The position numbers and the translations under genes were made by a program. A stretch of DNA of 64,000 nucleotides from contig LT599022.1 of assembly GCA_900079695.1 (NCBI GenBank), positions 1,697,245 through 1,761,244 of the forward strand, given 5' to 3'. The notes beneath the pieces were generated by a model. That model saw only the letters and a program-made list of their open reading frames with translations, was not told the DNA's origin and ran no database searches. Positions 39,044-48,056 of the stretch are shown in pieces (within the stretch, counting starts at the first letter, position 1; every line of letters begins with the position of its first letter). Origin of the DNA: an uncultured Alphaproteobacteria bacterium. Its GTDB lineage: Bacteria > Pseudomonadota > Alphaproteobacteria > Rhodospirillales > Rhodospirillaceae.

Positions 39044-39523
39044 TCATCCTTCGACAAATCGCGCTAGGTTTTCGAGGGTCGAACGAAGCCCGACATCGTG
39101 GTCCGCTTTGCTTATTCCGATCGGCACATTCTCGGCGATGATCGAGACATCAGTGCCGCCGGCCGCGGGCGATAGGCTCCACGTCATCCGCATCTCGCCG
39201 GCGAAAGCCGGATCATCGGACTGAAACGTCACGATCTGAACGACGCGATGATTCGGGACCAGCTCTGCAAAGCGACCTTCGACGACATCAGTGTCGTCGG
39301 AGGTCTTGCCTGCGCTCGGATGATCCCCGCGATAGGTCAGCGCCATCTTGTAGGTGCCACCTGGCCGGGCGTCGAACTCGTAGATCTGGCCGGTCATGCC
39401 ATCCGGCGGAAGCCACTGCGGCCATGTCTTAGGGTCAACAAACGCACGATAGATCACGTCCGCGCTGGCGGCGATGAATCGCGTCGCTGAGTCGGTTCTC
39501 CCATCGCCGATATTCGCCGTCAT
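39044..39523 (-). CDS. SRPBCC/AHSA1-type protein, cargo in the transfer region
   Basis: 159 residues from ATG 39523, which has GGTGAG upstream; an in-frame GTG at 39580 has no such site. The fold is that of the START-like AHSA1 family: SATRFIAASADVIYRAFVDPKTWPQWLPP at the start, GGTYKMALTYRGD, GRFAELVPNHRVVQIVTFQSDDPAFAGEMRMTWSLSPAAGGTDVSIIAENVP, and DHDVGLRSTLENLARFVEG at the end. These proteins bind hydrophobic ligands and often belong to stress regulation, with an unknown ligand here. It lies antisense to all genes around it, between the RHH and trbB genes, which are usually adjacent; it was probably inserted as cargo. Confidence 0.83.
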   Translation of the reverse strand: MTANIGDGRTDSATRFIAASADVIYRAFVDPKTWPQWLPPDGMTGQIYEFDARPGGTYKMALTYRGDHPSAGKTSDDTDVVEGRFAELVPNHRVVQIVTFQSDDPAFAGEMRMTWSLSPAAGGTDVSIIAENVPIGISKADHDVGLRSTLENLARFVEG

Positions 39524-39590
39524 TGATCGCTCACCTCGCGCTACCCGAAATCCCGCACCGCCGTTCTCCTGTATTTGCACGCTACACTAC

Positions 39591-39690
39591 TACGCCGATG
39601 AATCTTTGTTGAATCGGCCCAAAATCAGGCCCTTTTAATCATCCCCGTCCGGGGAAGGACTGTCTCGACCCCGATGGAATCGGGGGTCAT
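39591..39690 (+). promoter_or_regulatory. Probable trb promoter region with hairpins
   Basis: Starts AT-rich, then contains TCCCCG-TC-CGGGGA (near 39641-39654) and a second hairpin, ACCCCGAT-GGA-ATCGGGGG (39668-39686), which ends directly before the GTG start of trbB at 39691 and could hide its ribosome-binding site. Function inferred. Confidence 0.4.
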
Positions 39691-40707
39691 GTGGCGGCTT
39701 CACATCAACATGCGGAAGGTATCGCGCGCGGCGCGCGGATGCTGCGCACCGCGCTCGGACCTGCGATCGCCCGCTATCTCGACGACGCCAGCATCGTTGA
39801 AGTGATGCTCAACCCCGACGGGCGGCTCTGGATCGACCGCCTGTCCGAAGGTCTTTCCGACACAGGTGAGCGTCTGTCGGCGACGGACGGCGAACGCATC
39901 GTTCGCCTGGTCGCGCACCATGTCGGCGCCGAAGTCCATCCTGGCGCACCGCGTGTCTCGGCCGAGCTGCCCGAAACGGGAGAGCGGTTCGAGGGCCTGC
40001 TGCCGCCAGTTGTCGCAGCGCCGGCCTTCGCGATCCGCAAGCCCGCTGTCGCGGTGTTCACGCTCGACGATTACGTTGTCGCCGGGATCATGTCGAGCGG
40101 ACAGGCCGAGACACTGCGCCAGGGCGTAGCGTCTCGCGCCAACATTCTCGTCGTCGGCGGCACATCCACCGGCAAGACCACGCTCACCAACGCGCTGCTC
40201 GCCGAGGTCGCGAAGACTGCCGATCGCGTCGTCATCATAGAGGATACGCGCGAGCTGCAATGCGCCGCGCCGAATCTCGTGGCGATGCGCACCAAAGACG
40301 GCGTCGCCTCGCTCTCCGATCTCGTTCGCTCGTCGCTGCGCCTGCGCCCGGATCGCATTCCGGTCGGTGAGGTGCGCGGAGCCGAAGCGCTGGAACTGCT
40401 CAAAGCATGGGGCACCGGCCATCCCGGCGGCGTCGGCACGATCCACGCCGGCAGCGCGATCGGTGCGCTGCGCCGGATGGAGCAGCTCATCCAGGAGGCT
40501 GTGGTCACTGTCCCGCGTGCGCTGATCGCGGAGACGATCGACATCGTTGCGGTCCTCTCCGGTCGCGGCTCCGCGCGCCGGCTTTCCGAACTCGCACGCG
40601 TCGAGGGCCTCGGCCCCGACGGCGACTATCGCATCGCGCCGGCCGTCATCGAGGGCGACGGCGGCCCGACCCTGCTCACCCCAAGCCCTGAAGGAGAAAG
40701 TCTGTGA
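39691..40707 (+). CDS. trbB: TrbB, VirB11-type ATPase
   Basis: 338 residues with GTG start. Conserved from [18 protein letters not shown] and the N-terminal domain to [17 protein letters not shown] (Walker A, 156-164), [12 protein letters not shown] (Walker B-like), [16 protein letters not shown], and [16 protein letters not shown]. It is a hexameric traffic ATPase at the cytoplasmic base of the mating channel. It is the first gene of the trbBCDEJKLFGI operon and overlaps trbC by GTGA. Length is typical. Confidence 0.93.
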   Translation: MAASHQHAEGIARGARMLRTALGPAIARYLDDASIVEVMLNPDGRLWIDRLSEGLSDTGERLSATDGERIVRLVAHHVGAEVHPGAPRVSAELPETGERFEGLLPPVVAAPAFAIRKPAVAVFTLDDYVVAGIMSSGQAETLRQGVASRANILVVGGTSTGKTTLTNALLAEVAKTADRVVIIEDTRELQCAAPNLVAMRTKDGVASLSDLVRSSLRLRPDRIPVGEVRGAEALELLKAWGTGHPGGVGTIHAGSAIGALRRMEQLIQEAVVTVPRALIAETIDIVAVLSGRGSARRLSELARVEGLGPDGDYRIAPAVIEGDGGPTLLTPSPEGESL

Positions 40708-41051
40708 TCGAACGCCTGCACCCGATGCGCCTACATCAAGTGCGTCAACGCCTCGCCATGACCGTGTCCGTCGTCACGCTGTCGGTAGTGATGGCCGCGC
40801 CCGCCCACGCCTCCGGCTCGTCGATGCCGTGGGAGCAACCGCTGCAACAGATCCTGCAGTCGATCGAAGGCCCCGTGGCCAAGATCATCGCGGTGATCAT
40901 CATCATCGTCACCGGCCTGACGCTCGCCTTCGGCGACACGTCCGGCGGCTTCCGGCGGCTGATCCAGATCGTGTTCGGTCTCTCGATCGCCTTCGCTGCG
41001 TCGAGCTTCTTCCTGTCGTTCTTCTCGTTCGGCGGCGGGGCGCTGGTCTGA
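40704..41051 (+). CDS. trbC: TrbC, conjugative pilin
   Basis: 115 residues. A signal segment (LAMTVSVVTLSVVMAAPAHASG) is followed by the mature pilin with two hydrophobic helices, around KIIAVIIIIVTGLTLAFGD and LIQIVFGLSIAFAASSFFLSFF. Processing by the signal peptidase after AHA and maturation by TraF are expected from the family. The GTG start overlaps trbB; an ATG at 40725 is a possible alternative. It overlaps trbD by TGATG. Confidence 0.9.
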   Translation: MIERLHPMRLHQVRQRLAMTVSVVTLSVVMAAPAHASGSSMPWEQPLQQILQSIEGPVAKIIAVIIIIVTGLTLAFGDTSGGFRRLIQIVFGLSIAFAASSFFLSFFSFGGGALV

Positions 41052-41332
41052 TGACGGGCGTTGTCGAACAGGGCGGCGAAGCCCCGGGTTACACGGTCCC
41101 CGTTCACCGGGCGCTGACCGAGCCGATCCTGCTCGGCGGCGCGCCGCGCGCCATCGCCATCATGAACGGGACGCTCGCTGGCGCCGTCGGACTGGGGCTG
41201 CGCCTCTGGCTGGTCGGCATCGCCATCTGGGCGATCGGCCATGTCGCGGCCGTTTGGGCGGCGAAGCGCGATCCGCTCTTCGTCGACGTGGTGCGCCGCC
41301 ATCTGCGCGTCCCCGCGCACCTCTCGGTCTGA
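41051..41332 (+). CDS. trbD: TrbD, VirB3-type channel protein
   Basis: 93 residues, starting at the ATG that overlaps the trbC stop. GYTVPVHRALTEPILLGGAPRAIAIMNGTLAG is the conserved TrbD/VirB3 start, followed by a hydrophobic pair (LGLRLWLVGIAIWAIGHVAAVW) and KRDPLFVDVVRRHLRVP at the end. It is a small inner-membrane subunit that works with the ATPase TrbE encoded next. Confidence 0.9.
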   Translation: MTGVVEQGGEAPGYTVPVHRALTEPILLGGAPRAIAIMNGTLAGAVGLGLRLWLVGIAIWAIGHVAAVWAAKRDPLFVDVVRRHLRVPAHLSV

Positions 41333-41346
41333 CGGGAAACGCGCTG

Positions 41347-43785
41347 ATGATGAACCTCGCCGAATATCGCAACCGCAACAGCCGGCTCGCCGACTTCCTG
41401 CCCTGGGTGGCATTGGTCGGCGCGGGCATCGTCCTCAACAAGGACGGCAGCTTCCAGCGCACCGCCCGGTTTCGCGGCCCCGATCTCGACAGCGCCGTCC
41501 CGGCCGAGTTGGTCGCCGTCGCCGGCCGCCTCAACAATGCCTTCCGTCGCCTCGGCTCCGGCTGGGCGATCTTCGTCGAGGCGCAGCGCCATGCCTCGAA
41601 CCGCTATCCCGACAGCCGCTTTCCCGATCCTGCGTCGGCGCTGGTCGATGCCGAACGCAAGGCCGATTTCAAGGAAGCCGGTGCGCATTTCGAGTCGAGC
41701 TATTTCCTGACCTTCACCTATCTGCCGCCGGCCGAAGACGCCGCGCGTGCAGAATCTTGGCTCTACGAGGGGCGGGAAAAGTCGGGCCTCGACCCCAACG
41801 AGGTGATGACCGGCTTCGCCGATCGCACCGATCGCATCCTGCGCCTGGTCGAAGCCTTCATGCCGGAATGCCGCTGGCTCGATGACGCGGAGACGCTCAC
41901 CTATCTCCACGGCTGCGTCTCAACGAAGCGGCATCGGGTCCGCGTCCCCGAAACGCCGATCTATCTCGACGCGCTGCTCGCCGACCAGCCACTCACTGGC
42001 GGACTCGAGCCGCGCCTTGGTACGTCGCATCTGCGCATCCTCACAGTCACCGGCTTTCCGACGGCGACGACACCTGGCCTGCTCGACGAGCTGAACCGTC
42101 TCGCATTTCCGTATCGCTGGTCGACGCGCGCGATCCTGCTCGACAAGACCGACGCCACCAAGCTGCTAACCAAGATTCGGCGGCAGTGGTTCGCCAAGCG
42201 CAAGTCGATCGCCGCGATCCTCAAGGAGGTGATGACCAACGAAGCGTCCGTCCTCGTGGACACCGACGCCGCGAACAAGGCCGCCGACGCCGACATGGCG
42301 CTGCAGGAACTCGGCGCCGACTATGCCGGCATGGCCTATGTCACCGCGACGGTGACGGTGTGGGATGATGATCCGCGCATAGCCGACGAGAAGCTGCGGC
42401 TGGTCGAGAAGATCATCCAGGGTCGCGACTTCACCGCCATGGCCGAGACCATCAACGCGGTGGACGCCTGGCTCGGCTCGTTGCCCGGCCACGTCTACGC
42501 GAACGTCCGCCAGCCTCCGATTTCCACTCTCAATCTCGCCCACATGATCCCGCTGTCAGCGGTGTGGGCGGGGCCGGAACGGGACGAGCATTTTGCAGCG
42601 CCCCCTCTGCTCTTCGGCAAGACCGAAGGCTCGACCCCGTTCCGGCTTTCGCTTCACGTCGGCGACGTTGGTCACACGCTGATCGTCGGCCCGACCGGCG
42701 CCGGCAAGTCGGTCCTGCTGGCGCTGATGGCGCTGCAGTTCCGACGCTATGCCCGCGCCCAAGTCTTCGCCTTCGACTTCGGCGGCTCGATCCGCGCGGC
42801 GGCGCTCGGCATGGGCGGCGATTGGCATGACCTCGGCGGCGATCTCAGCGACGACGCGACCGATAGCGTCAGCCTTCAACCGCTCGCTCGCGTTCACGAC
42901 GTGCCCGAGCGCGCCTGGGCGGGCGACTGGATCGTATCGATCCTGACCCGCGAGGGCGTAGCGATCACGCCCGAGGTGAAGGAGCATATCTGGACGGCGC
43001 TGACCTCGCTGGCATCAGCGCCCGTCGAGGAGCGCACGATCACTGGCTTGGTCGTGCTGCTCCAGTCGAACGATCTCAAGCAAGCGCTCAGGCCGTATTG
43101 CGTCGGCGGTCCCTACGGCCGGCTGCTCGATGCTGAGTGCGAGTATCTTGGCTCCGCGTCCGTTCAAGCGTTCGAGACCGAAGGGCTGATCGGCACCGGC
43201 GCGGCGCCCGCGGTTCTCTCCTACCTCTTCCATCGGATCGAAGATCGGCTCGACGGTTCGCCGACTCTTCTCATCATCGACGAGGGCTGGCTGGCGCTGG
43301 ACGATGACGGCTTCGCCGGCCAGCTCCGCGAATGGCTGAAGACGCTGCGCAAGAAGAACGCCAGCGTCATTTTCGCCACGCAATCGCTCAGCGACATCGA
43401 CGGCTCGGCCATCGCGCCCGCTATCATCGAAAGCTGCCAGACCCGGCTCCTGCTGCCGAACGAGCGCGCGATCGAGCCGCAGATCACGGCGATCTATCGG
43501 CGCTTCGGCCTCAACGACCGCCAGATCGAGATCATCGTGCGGGCGATGCCGAAGCGCGACTACTACTGCCAGTCGCGACGCGGCAACCGACTGTTCGAGC
43601 TCGGCCTGTCCGATGTCGCGCTCGCGCTCTGCGCCGCGTCGTCGAAGACCGACCAGGCGGCAATTGCCCGCATCGTCGCCGAACACGGCCGCGATGGCTT
43701 CCTCGCCGCCTGGCTCGATCACCGTGAAGTCGGTTGGGCCGCCGATCTCATCCCCACGCTCACCAGCAAGGAGACGTCCCAATGA
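41347..43785 (+). CDS. trbE: TrbE, VirB4-type ATPase
   Basis: 812 residues from ATG 41347, with a second ATG at 41350. Start region MNLAEYRNRNSRLADFLPW is typical. The C-terminal ATPase has GPTGAGKSVLLALMALQF (Walker A, 448-455), FAFDFGGSIRAAALGMGG, and LLIIDEGWLALDD (Walker B). It powers pilus assembly and channel function. The stop overlaps trbJ by ATGA. Nothing is missing compared with the family. Confidence 0.93.
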   Translation: MMNLAEYRNRNSRLADFLPWVALVGAGIVLNKDGSFQRTARFRGPDLDSAVPAELVAVAGRLNNAFRRLGSGWAIFVEAQRHASNRYPDSRFPDPASALVDAERKADFKEAGAHFESSYFLTFTYLPPAEDAARAESWLYEGREKSGLDPNEVMTGFADRTDRILRLVEAFMPECRWLDDAETLTYLHGCVSTKRHRVRVPETPIYLDALLADQPLTGGLEPRLGTSHLRILTVTGFPTATTPGLLDELNRLAFPYRWSTRAILLDKTDATKLLTKIRRQWFAKRKSIAAILKEVMTNEASVLVDTDAANKAADADMALQELGADYAGMAYVTATVTVWDDDPRIADEKLRLVEKIIQGRDFTAMAETINAVDAWLGSLPGHVYANVRQPPISTLNLAHMIPLSAVWAGPERDEHFAAPPLLFGKTEGSTPFRLSLHVGDVGHTLIVGPTGAGKSVLLALMALQFRRYARAQVFAFDFGGSIRAAALGMGGDWHDLGGDLSDDATDSVSLQPLARVHDVPERAWAGDWIVSILTREGVAITPEVKEHIWTALTSLASAPVEERTITGLVVLLQSNDLKQALRPYCVGGPYGRLLDAECEYLGSASVQAFETEGLIGTGAAPAVLSYLFHRIEDRLDGSPTLLIIDEGWLALDDDGFAGQLREWLKTLRKKNASVIFATQSLSDIDGSAIAPAIIESCQTRLLLPNERAIEPQITAIYRRFGLNDRQIEIIVRAMPKRDYYCQSRRGNRLFELGLSDVALALCAASSKTDQAAIARIVAEHGRDGFLAAWLDHREVGWAADLIPTLTSKETSQ

Positions 43786-44543
43786 AACTGCGCCATTCTC
43801 GCGCAGCGCGTTTTGCTGCCGCGCTGCTGACCGCCCCCGTTGCGCTCGCGCCCATGCTCGCGACGCCCGCGCACGCCATCATCGTATTTGATCCGTCGAA
43901 CTATGCGCAGAACGTGCTGACGGCGGCGCGCTCGCTCCAGCAGATCACCAACCAGATTACCTCGCTTCAGAACGAAGCGCAGATGCTGATCAACCAGGCC
44001 CGCAATCTCGCGAACCTGCCGTACTCCTCGCTGCAACAGCTTCAGCAGTCTGTTCAGCGCACGCAGCAGCTCCTCCAGCAGGCGCAGAACATCGCCTATG
44101 ACGTCCAGCAGATCGACCGGATGTTCCAGCAGAAATACGGGAACGTCTCGCTGTCGGCCTCCGACCGGCAGCTCGTCACCGATGCCCGCTGGCGCTGGCA
44201 GAACACGGTCGGCGGCCTCCAAGATGCAATGCGCGTGCAGGCGGGCGTCGTCGGCAACATCGACACCAACCGCACGCAGATGTCCGCACTGATCGGCCAG
44301 AGCCAGGGCGCGACCGGCGCGCTGCAGGCGACGCAGGCCGGCAACCAACTCCTCGCGCTCCAGGCGCAGCAACTCGCGGATCTCACCGCCGTCGTGGCGG
44401 CCAACGGTCGAGCGCAAGCCTTGCAATCGGCCGAGCAGGCCGCCGCCGCAGAACAGGGCCGCGAGCAGCGCCGGCGCTTCCTGACGCCAGGCTCGGGCTA
44501 TCAGCCCGGCAACGCCCGCATGTTCCCGAACAGCGGCAACTGA
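43782..44543 (+). CDS. trbJ: TrbJ, VirB5-like pilus-associated protein
   Basis: 253 residues from ATG 43782. A signal peptide ends at TPAHA (about 29); the mature part is helical and glutamine-rich: DPSNYAQNVLTAARSLQQITNQITSLQNEAQML, then QLQQSVQRTQQLLQQAQNIAYDVQQI, typical of TrbJ coiled coils. It is a periplasmic, pilus-tip-related component. The start overlaps the trbE stop by ATGA. Confidence 0.9.
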   Translation: MKLRHSRAARFAAALLTAPVALAPMLATPAHAIIVFDPSNYAQNVLTAARSLQQITNQITSLQNEAQMLINQARNLANLPYSSLQQLQQSVQRTQQLLQQAQNIAYDVQQIDRMFQQKYGNVSLSASDRQLVTDARWRWQNTVGGLQDAMRVQAGVVGNIDTNRTQMSALIGQSQGATGALQATQAGNQLLALQAQQLADLTAVVAANGRAQALQSAEQAAAAEQGREQRRRFLTPGSGYQPGNARMFPNSGN

Positions 44544-44553
44544 GGCTGGCACG

Positions 44554-44955
44554 ATGGACGGCAAGACCCTTGCTCGCGTCGGCGCCATCGTCTTCATCGC
44601 GGTCGCCATCACGGCGACCGCGATCGAGATGAACCGCAAGGACATTTCGATGGACGTCCTCTCGACGCAGGGCCGTCCGGTCACAGTACCAGATCCTCTC
44701 GCCACGGAACTGCTTCGCTGTTCCGAGATCGGCGAGGCTGGCACGCGCGATCCCAATTGCCTGAAGGCATGGGCAGAGAACCGGCGCCGCTTCCTCGGCC
44801 GGCCGGCTCCGGTTTCATCAACGTCGCCGGTCGCGCCGACCACGCTGTTTCCAAGTGCGCCCACGTCGGCTGATCCCATCCACAAAGACACTGCGCTAGC
44901 GGGCGTGACCGAGCCTGCGATGCAGGCCGAGCCCGCCCGGCCGGAGGTTCGCTGA
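44554..44955 (+). CDS. trbK: TrbK-like entry-exclusion protein (TrbK-alt)
   Basis: 133 residues. One N-terminal membrane segment (VGAIVFIAVAITATAIEM), the TrbK-alt pattern LLRCSEIGEAGTRDPNCLKAWAENRRRFLG, and a proline-rich tail. Members of this family stand between trbJ and trbL and are thought to prevent redundant transfer between cells that already hold the element. Unlike the classic lipoprotein TrbK, it has no lipobox. Confidence 0.85.
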   Translation: MDGKTLARVGAIVFIAVAITATAIEMNRKDISMDVLSTQGRPVTVPDPLATELLRCSEIGEAGTRDPNCLKAWAENRRRFLGRPAPVSSTSPVAPTTLFPSAPTSADPIHKDTALAGVTEPAMQAEPARPEVR

Positions 44956-44956
44956 C

Positions 44957-46312
44957 ATGGGCGGCACCGGCGTCATCGACCATTTCCTTGAGGTCTTCAC
45001 CCGCTACATCGACAGCGGATTCGGGCTTCTCGGCGGCGAAGTCGGTTTCATCGCCACCACCTTGATCGTCATCGACGTCACGCTCGCCGCGCTCTTCTGG
45101 TCGTGGGGCGCCGACGACGACATCATGGCGAGGCTGGTCAAGAAGACGCTCTTCGTCGGTGTCTTCGCCTACCTGATCTCCAACTGGAACAATCTCGCCC
45201 GCATCGTCTTCGAGAGCTTCGCGGGCCTCGGCCTGAAGGCGTCGGGCACCGGCTTTGCTGTCAGCGATCTCATGCGCCCCGGCAAGGTGGCGCAGACCGG
45301 TCTTGATGCCGGCCGCCCGCTGCTCGACTCCATCTCCAGCCTCATGGGCTACTGGTCGTTTTTCGAGAACTTCATCCAGATCGCCTGCATGTTTTTCGCC
45401 TGGGCGCTGGTGCTGCTGGCGTTTTTCATCCTCGCGATCCAGCTCTTCGTCACCCTGATCGAGTTCAAGCTGACCACGCTCGCCGGCTTCGTCCTCATTC
45501 CCTTCGGCCTGTTCGGCAAATCCGCCTTCATGGCCGAGCGCGTGCTGGGCAACGTCATCTCTTCCGGCATCAAGGTGCTGGTGCTCGCCGTCATCATCGG
45601 CATCGGCTCGACGCTGTTCTCCGAGTTCACCTCGGGCTTTGGCGGCAACACGCCATCGATCGACGACGCCATGGCGATCGTGCTCGCCGCGCTGTCGCTG
45701 CTCGGTCTCGGCATCTTCGGCCCCGGCATCGCCAACGGTCTCATCTCCGGTGGCCCGCAGCTCGGCGCCGGCGCGGCCGTTGGCACTGGTCTTGCCGCCG
45801 GCGGCGTTGTCGCAGCGGGCGCGGGCGCCACCGGCGCCGTCGTGTCAGGCGGCGCTGCCCTTGCTGGCGGCGCTGCCGCCGCCGCGCGTGGCGGCGCAGC
45901 CCTCGCCGGCGGAGCCTCCACCTCCTACAGCCTCGGCGCAGCCGGACAGTCGGGTGCATCGGGTGTCGCCTCGGGCCTCGGCAGCGTTGCCAGCACCGGC
46001 GCGAAGGCAGCCGTCTCACCGTTGAAGCGCGCAGCCGGTCGTGCCGCCGACAGCCTGAAGCAGAGCTACCAGGCCGGTGGCCAGGCCGCGACGGAGATGG
46101 CCAAGGGCGCATCCAGCGCTGCGACGACAACCGCTGCCGAGGCAGCATCTCCGGGAGCCGCGCCCTCTGCCAGCGACGGTCCACCGGCCTGGGCGAAGCG
46201 CATGAAGCGCTCGCAGCAAATGTCCCACGGCGTCTCGGCGGCGGCCCACGCCGTGCGCAGTGGCGATAGCCACGGCGGCGGCTCCTCCGTCAACCTTTCC
46301 GAAAGCGACTGA
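44957..46312 (+). CDS. trbL: TrbL, VirB6-type channel protein
   Basis: 451 residues. The first 280 residues hold about six membrane helices (GFIATTLIVIDVTLAALFW; YLISNWNNLARIVFESFAG; FAWALVLLAFFILAIQLFVTLIEFKLTTLAGFVLIPFGLFGKS). The remainder is Ala/Gly-rich low complexity, as usual for TrbL tails. It is the polytopic core of the inner-membrane channel. Start and end are within 2-3 bp of its neighbours. Confidence 0.92.
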   Translation: MGGTGVIDHFLEVFTRYIDSGFGLLGGEVGFIATTLIVIDVTLAALFWSWGADDDIMARLVKKTLFVGVFAYLISNWNNLARIVFESFAGLGLKASGTGFAVSDLMRPGKVAQTGLDAGRPLLDSISSLMGYWSFFENFIQIACMFFAWALVLLAFFILAIQLFVTLIEFKLTTLAGFVLIPFGLFGKSAFMAERVLGNVISSGIKVLVLAVIIGIGSTLFSEFTSGFGGNTPSIDDAMAIVLAALSLLGLGIFGPGIANGLISGGPQLGAGAAVGTGLAAGGVVAAGAGATGAVVSGGAALAGGAAAAARGGAALAGGASTSYSLGAAGQSGASGVASGLGSVASTGAKAAVSPLKRAAGRAADSLKQSYQAGGQAATEMAKGASSAATTTAAEAASPGAAPSASDGPPAWAKRMKRSQQMSHGVSAAAHAVRSGDSHGGGSSVNLSESD

Positions 46313-46314
46313 CC

Positions 46315-46998
46315 ATGTTCAAACGACCATCCACCCATTACGGCAAAGCCCCGCAGCCCGAGACGCCCTATCAGCGCGCCGCTCAGATCTGGGACGATCG
46401 TATCGGCTCCGCCCGCGTTCAGGCCCGCAACTGGCGCTTCATGGCGTTCGGCTCGCTGGCGCTCGCGGGCGGGCTTTCGGCCGCGCTGGTCTGGCAATCC
46501 GCCAACGGCTCGATCGTGCCCTGGGTGGTGCAAGTCGATCGGCTCGGCCAGGCGCGGGCGGTCGCGCCGGCGACCGCCGACTATCAGCCAAACGATCCGC
46601 AGATCGCCTTCTACCTGGCGCGCTTCATCGAGCAGGTCCGCTCGATTCCCGCCGATCCGATCATCGTGCGGCAGAATTGGTTGCGCGCCTATGATTTCAC
46701 GACACAGGGCGGCGCGCTCGCGCTCAACGACTATGCGCGCGCGAACGATCCCTTCACCAAGGTCGGCAAGCAGCAGATCGCGATCGAGGTGTCCTCGGTC
46801 ATCCGCGCCTCGCCGTCGAGCTTCCGCATCGCCTGGATCGAGCGCCGCTATCAGGACGGCTCGCTGGCTTCCACCGAGCGCTGGTCCGCCATCCTCACCG
46901 CTGTCGTGCAGCCCCCTCGTGACGCCGACACGCTGCGGAAGAATCCCCTCGGAATCTACATCAATGCCATCAACTGGTCGAAGGAGCTTGGACAATGA
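46315..46998 (+). CDS. trbF: TrbF, VirB8-type protein
   Basis: 227 residues. One membrane helix (FMAFGSLALAGGLSAALVW) and a periplasmic VirB8-like domain (PNDPQIAFYLARFIEQVRSIPADPIIVRQNWLRAYDF; SSFRIAWIERRYQDG; NPLGIYINAINWSKEL). It links inner- and outer-membrane parts of the channel. It overlaps trbG by ATGA. Confidence 0.92.
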   Translation: MFKRPSTHYGKAPQPETPYQRAAQIWDDRIGSARVQARNWRFMAFGSLALAGGLSAALVWQSANGSIVPWVVQVDRLGQARAVAPATADYQPNDPQIAFYLARFIEQVRSIPADPIIVRQNWLRAYDFTTQGGALALNDYARANDPFTKVGKQQIAIEVSSVIRASPSSFRIAWIERRYQDGSLASTERWSAILTAVVQPPRDADTLRKNPLGIYINAINWSKELGQ

Positions 46999-48056
46999 CA
47001 CCGACCTTCCGCAAAGCCGGGAGGCCGGCTTTCCTCAACCGTGCCGTTCCGGGTTTCCGCAAATCCGGCTTGCCGCTTCTCCTGCTTTGCACGTTGGCGC
47101 TCGCTGGCTGTGCCGGACACACGCCGCCGCCCGAGATTTCCTATGACGATGCCGCGCCCGCTGTCATCGCTGCCGATCCGCCGAAGCCCGTGCGGGTCGT
47201 GGAGTTGCCGAAGCCGCTCCCGCTGCCCGGCCAGTTGAAGCCGGTCGGCAAGGACGGCAAGGACGGCAAGCCCGAGCCGGAACCGGCCGATCCCGCCGCG
47301 CGCGTAAACCAGGCCAACGCCGCCGCGCGCGTCCAACCCGTCCGCAACGGCTTCATCAACTCGATGCAGGTCTATCCTTTCGTCGATGGCGCGCTCTATC
47401 AGGTCTACGCGTCACCGGGGCAGATCACCGACATCGCGCTTCAGCCCGGCGAGCAGCTCGTCGGTTCCGGTCCCGTCGCCGCCGGCGACACCGTGCGCTG
47501 GATCATCGGCGATACCGAGAGCGGCATCGGCGCGGCCAAGCAGATCCATATCCTCGTGAAGCCCACCCGCGCCGAGCTGATGACGAATCTCGTCATCAAC
47601 ACGGACCGGCGCACCTACCACATGGAGCTGCGCGCAACGCCTTCGACCTACATGGCGTCGGTGTCCTGGCAATATCCGCAGGACCAGCTCATCGCGCTGC
47701 GCCGTCAAAACCAACAGGCCGAGGCCGTGCAGCCTATCTCCAGCGGCATCGATCTCGCGCGCGTCAATTTCCGCTACGAGGTGACGGGCAACCGCGCGCC
47801 GTGGCGCCCGCTGCGCGCCTTCGATGACGGGAAACAGGTGTTCATCGAATTTCCGCGCGGCATTGGCCAGGGCGAGATGCCGCCGCTGTTCGTGGTCGGG
47901 CCGGAGGGCGACACCTCCGAGCTGGTAAACTACCGTGTGCGCGGCAACTACATGATCGTGGATCGCTTGTTCGCCGCCGCCGAATTGCGGTTCGGCGCGG
48001 GCAAGAGCCAGAAGCGCGTCCGCATCTCTCGAACGGACGGGAGGCCGGCATCGTGA
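46995..48056 (+). CDS. trbG: TrbG, VirB9-type outer channel protein
   Basis: 353 residues. Signal/lipoprotein-type start (LLLLCTLALAGCAG, lipobox with Cys at about 38), then a proline- and charge-rich linker and the VirB9 domain: GQITDIALQPGEQLVGSGPVAAGDTVRW, and PLFVVGPEGDTSELVNYRVRGNYMIVDRLFAAAELRFG at the end. An outer-membrane lipoprotein in the core complex. Its end overlaps trbI by GTGA. Confidence 0.92.
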   Translation: MTPTFRKAGRPAFLNRAVPGFRKSGLPLLLLCTLALAGCAGHTPPPEISYDDAAPAVIAADPPKPVRVVELPKPLPLPGQLKPVGKDGKDGKPEPEPADPAARVNQANAAARVQPVRNGFINSMQVYPFVDGALYQVYASPGQITDIALQPGEQLVGSGPVAAGDTVRWIIGDTESGIGAAKQIHILVKPTRAELMTNLVINTDRRTYHMELRATPSTYMASVSWQYPQDQLIALRRQNQQAEAVQPISSGIDLARVNFRYEVTGNRAPWRPLRAFDDGKQVFIEFPRGIGQGEMPPLFVVGPEGDTSELVNYRVRGNYMIVDRLFAAAELRFGAGKSQKRVRISRTDGRPAS

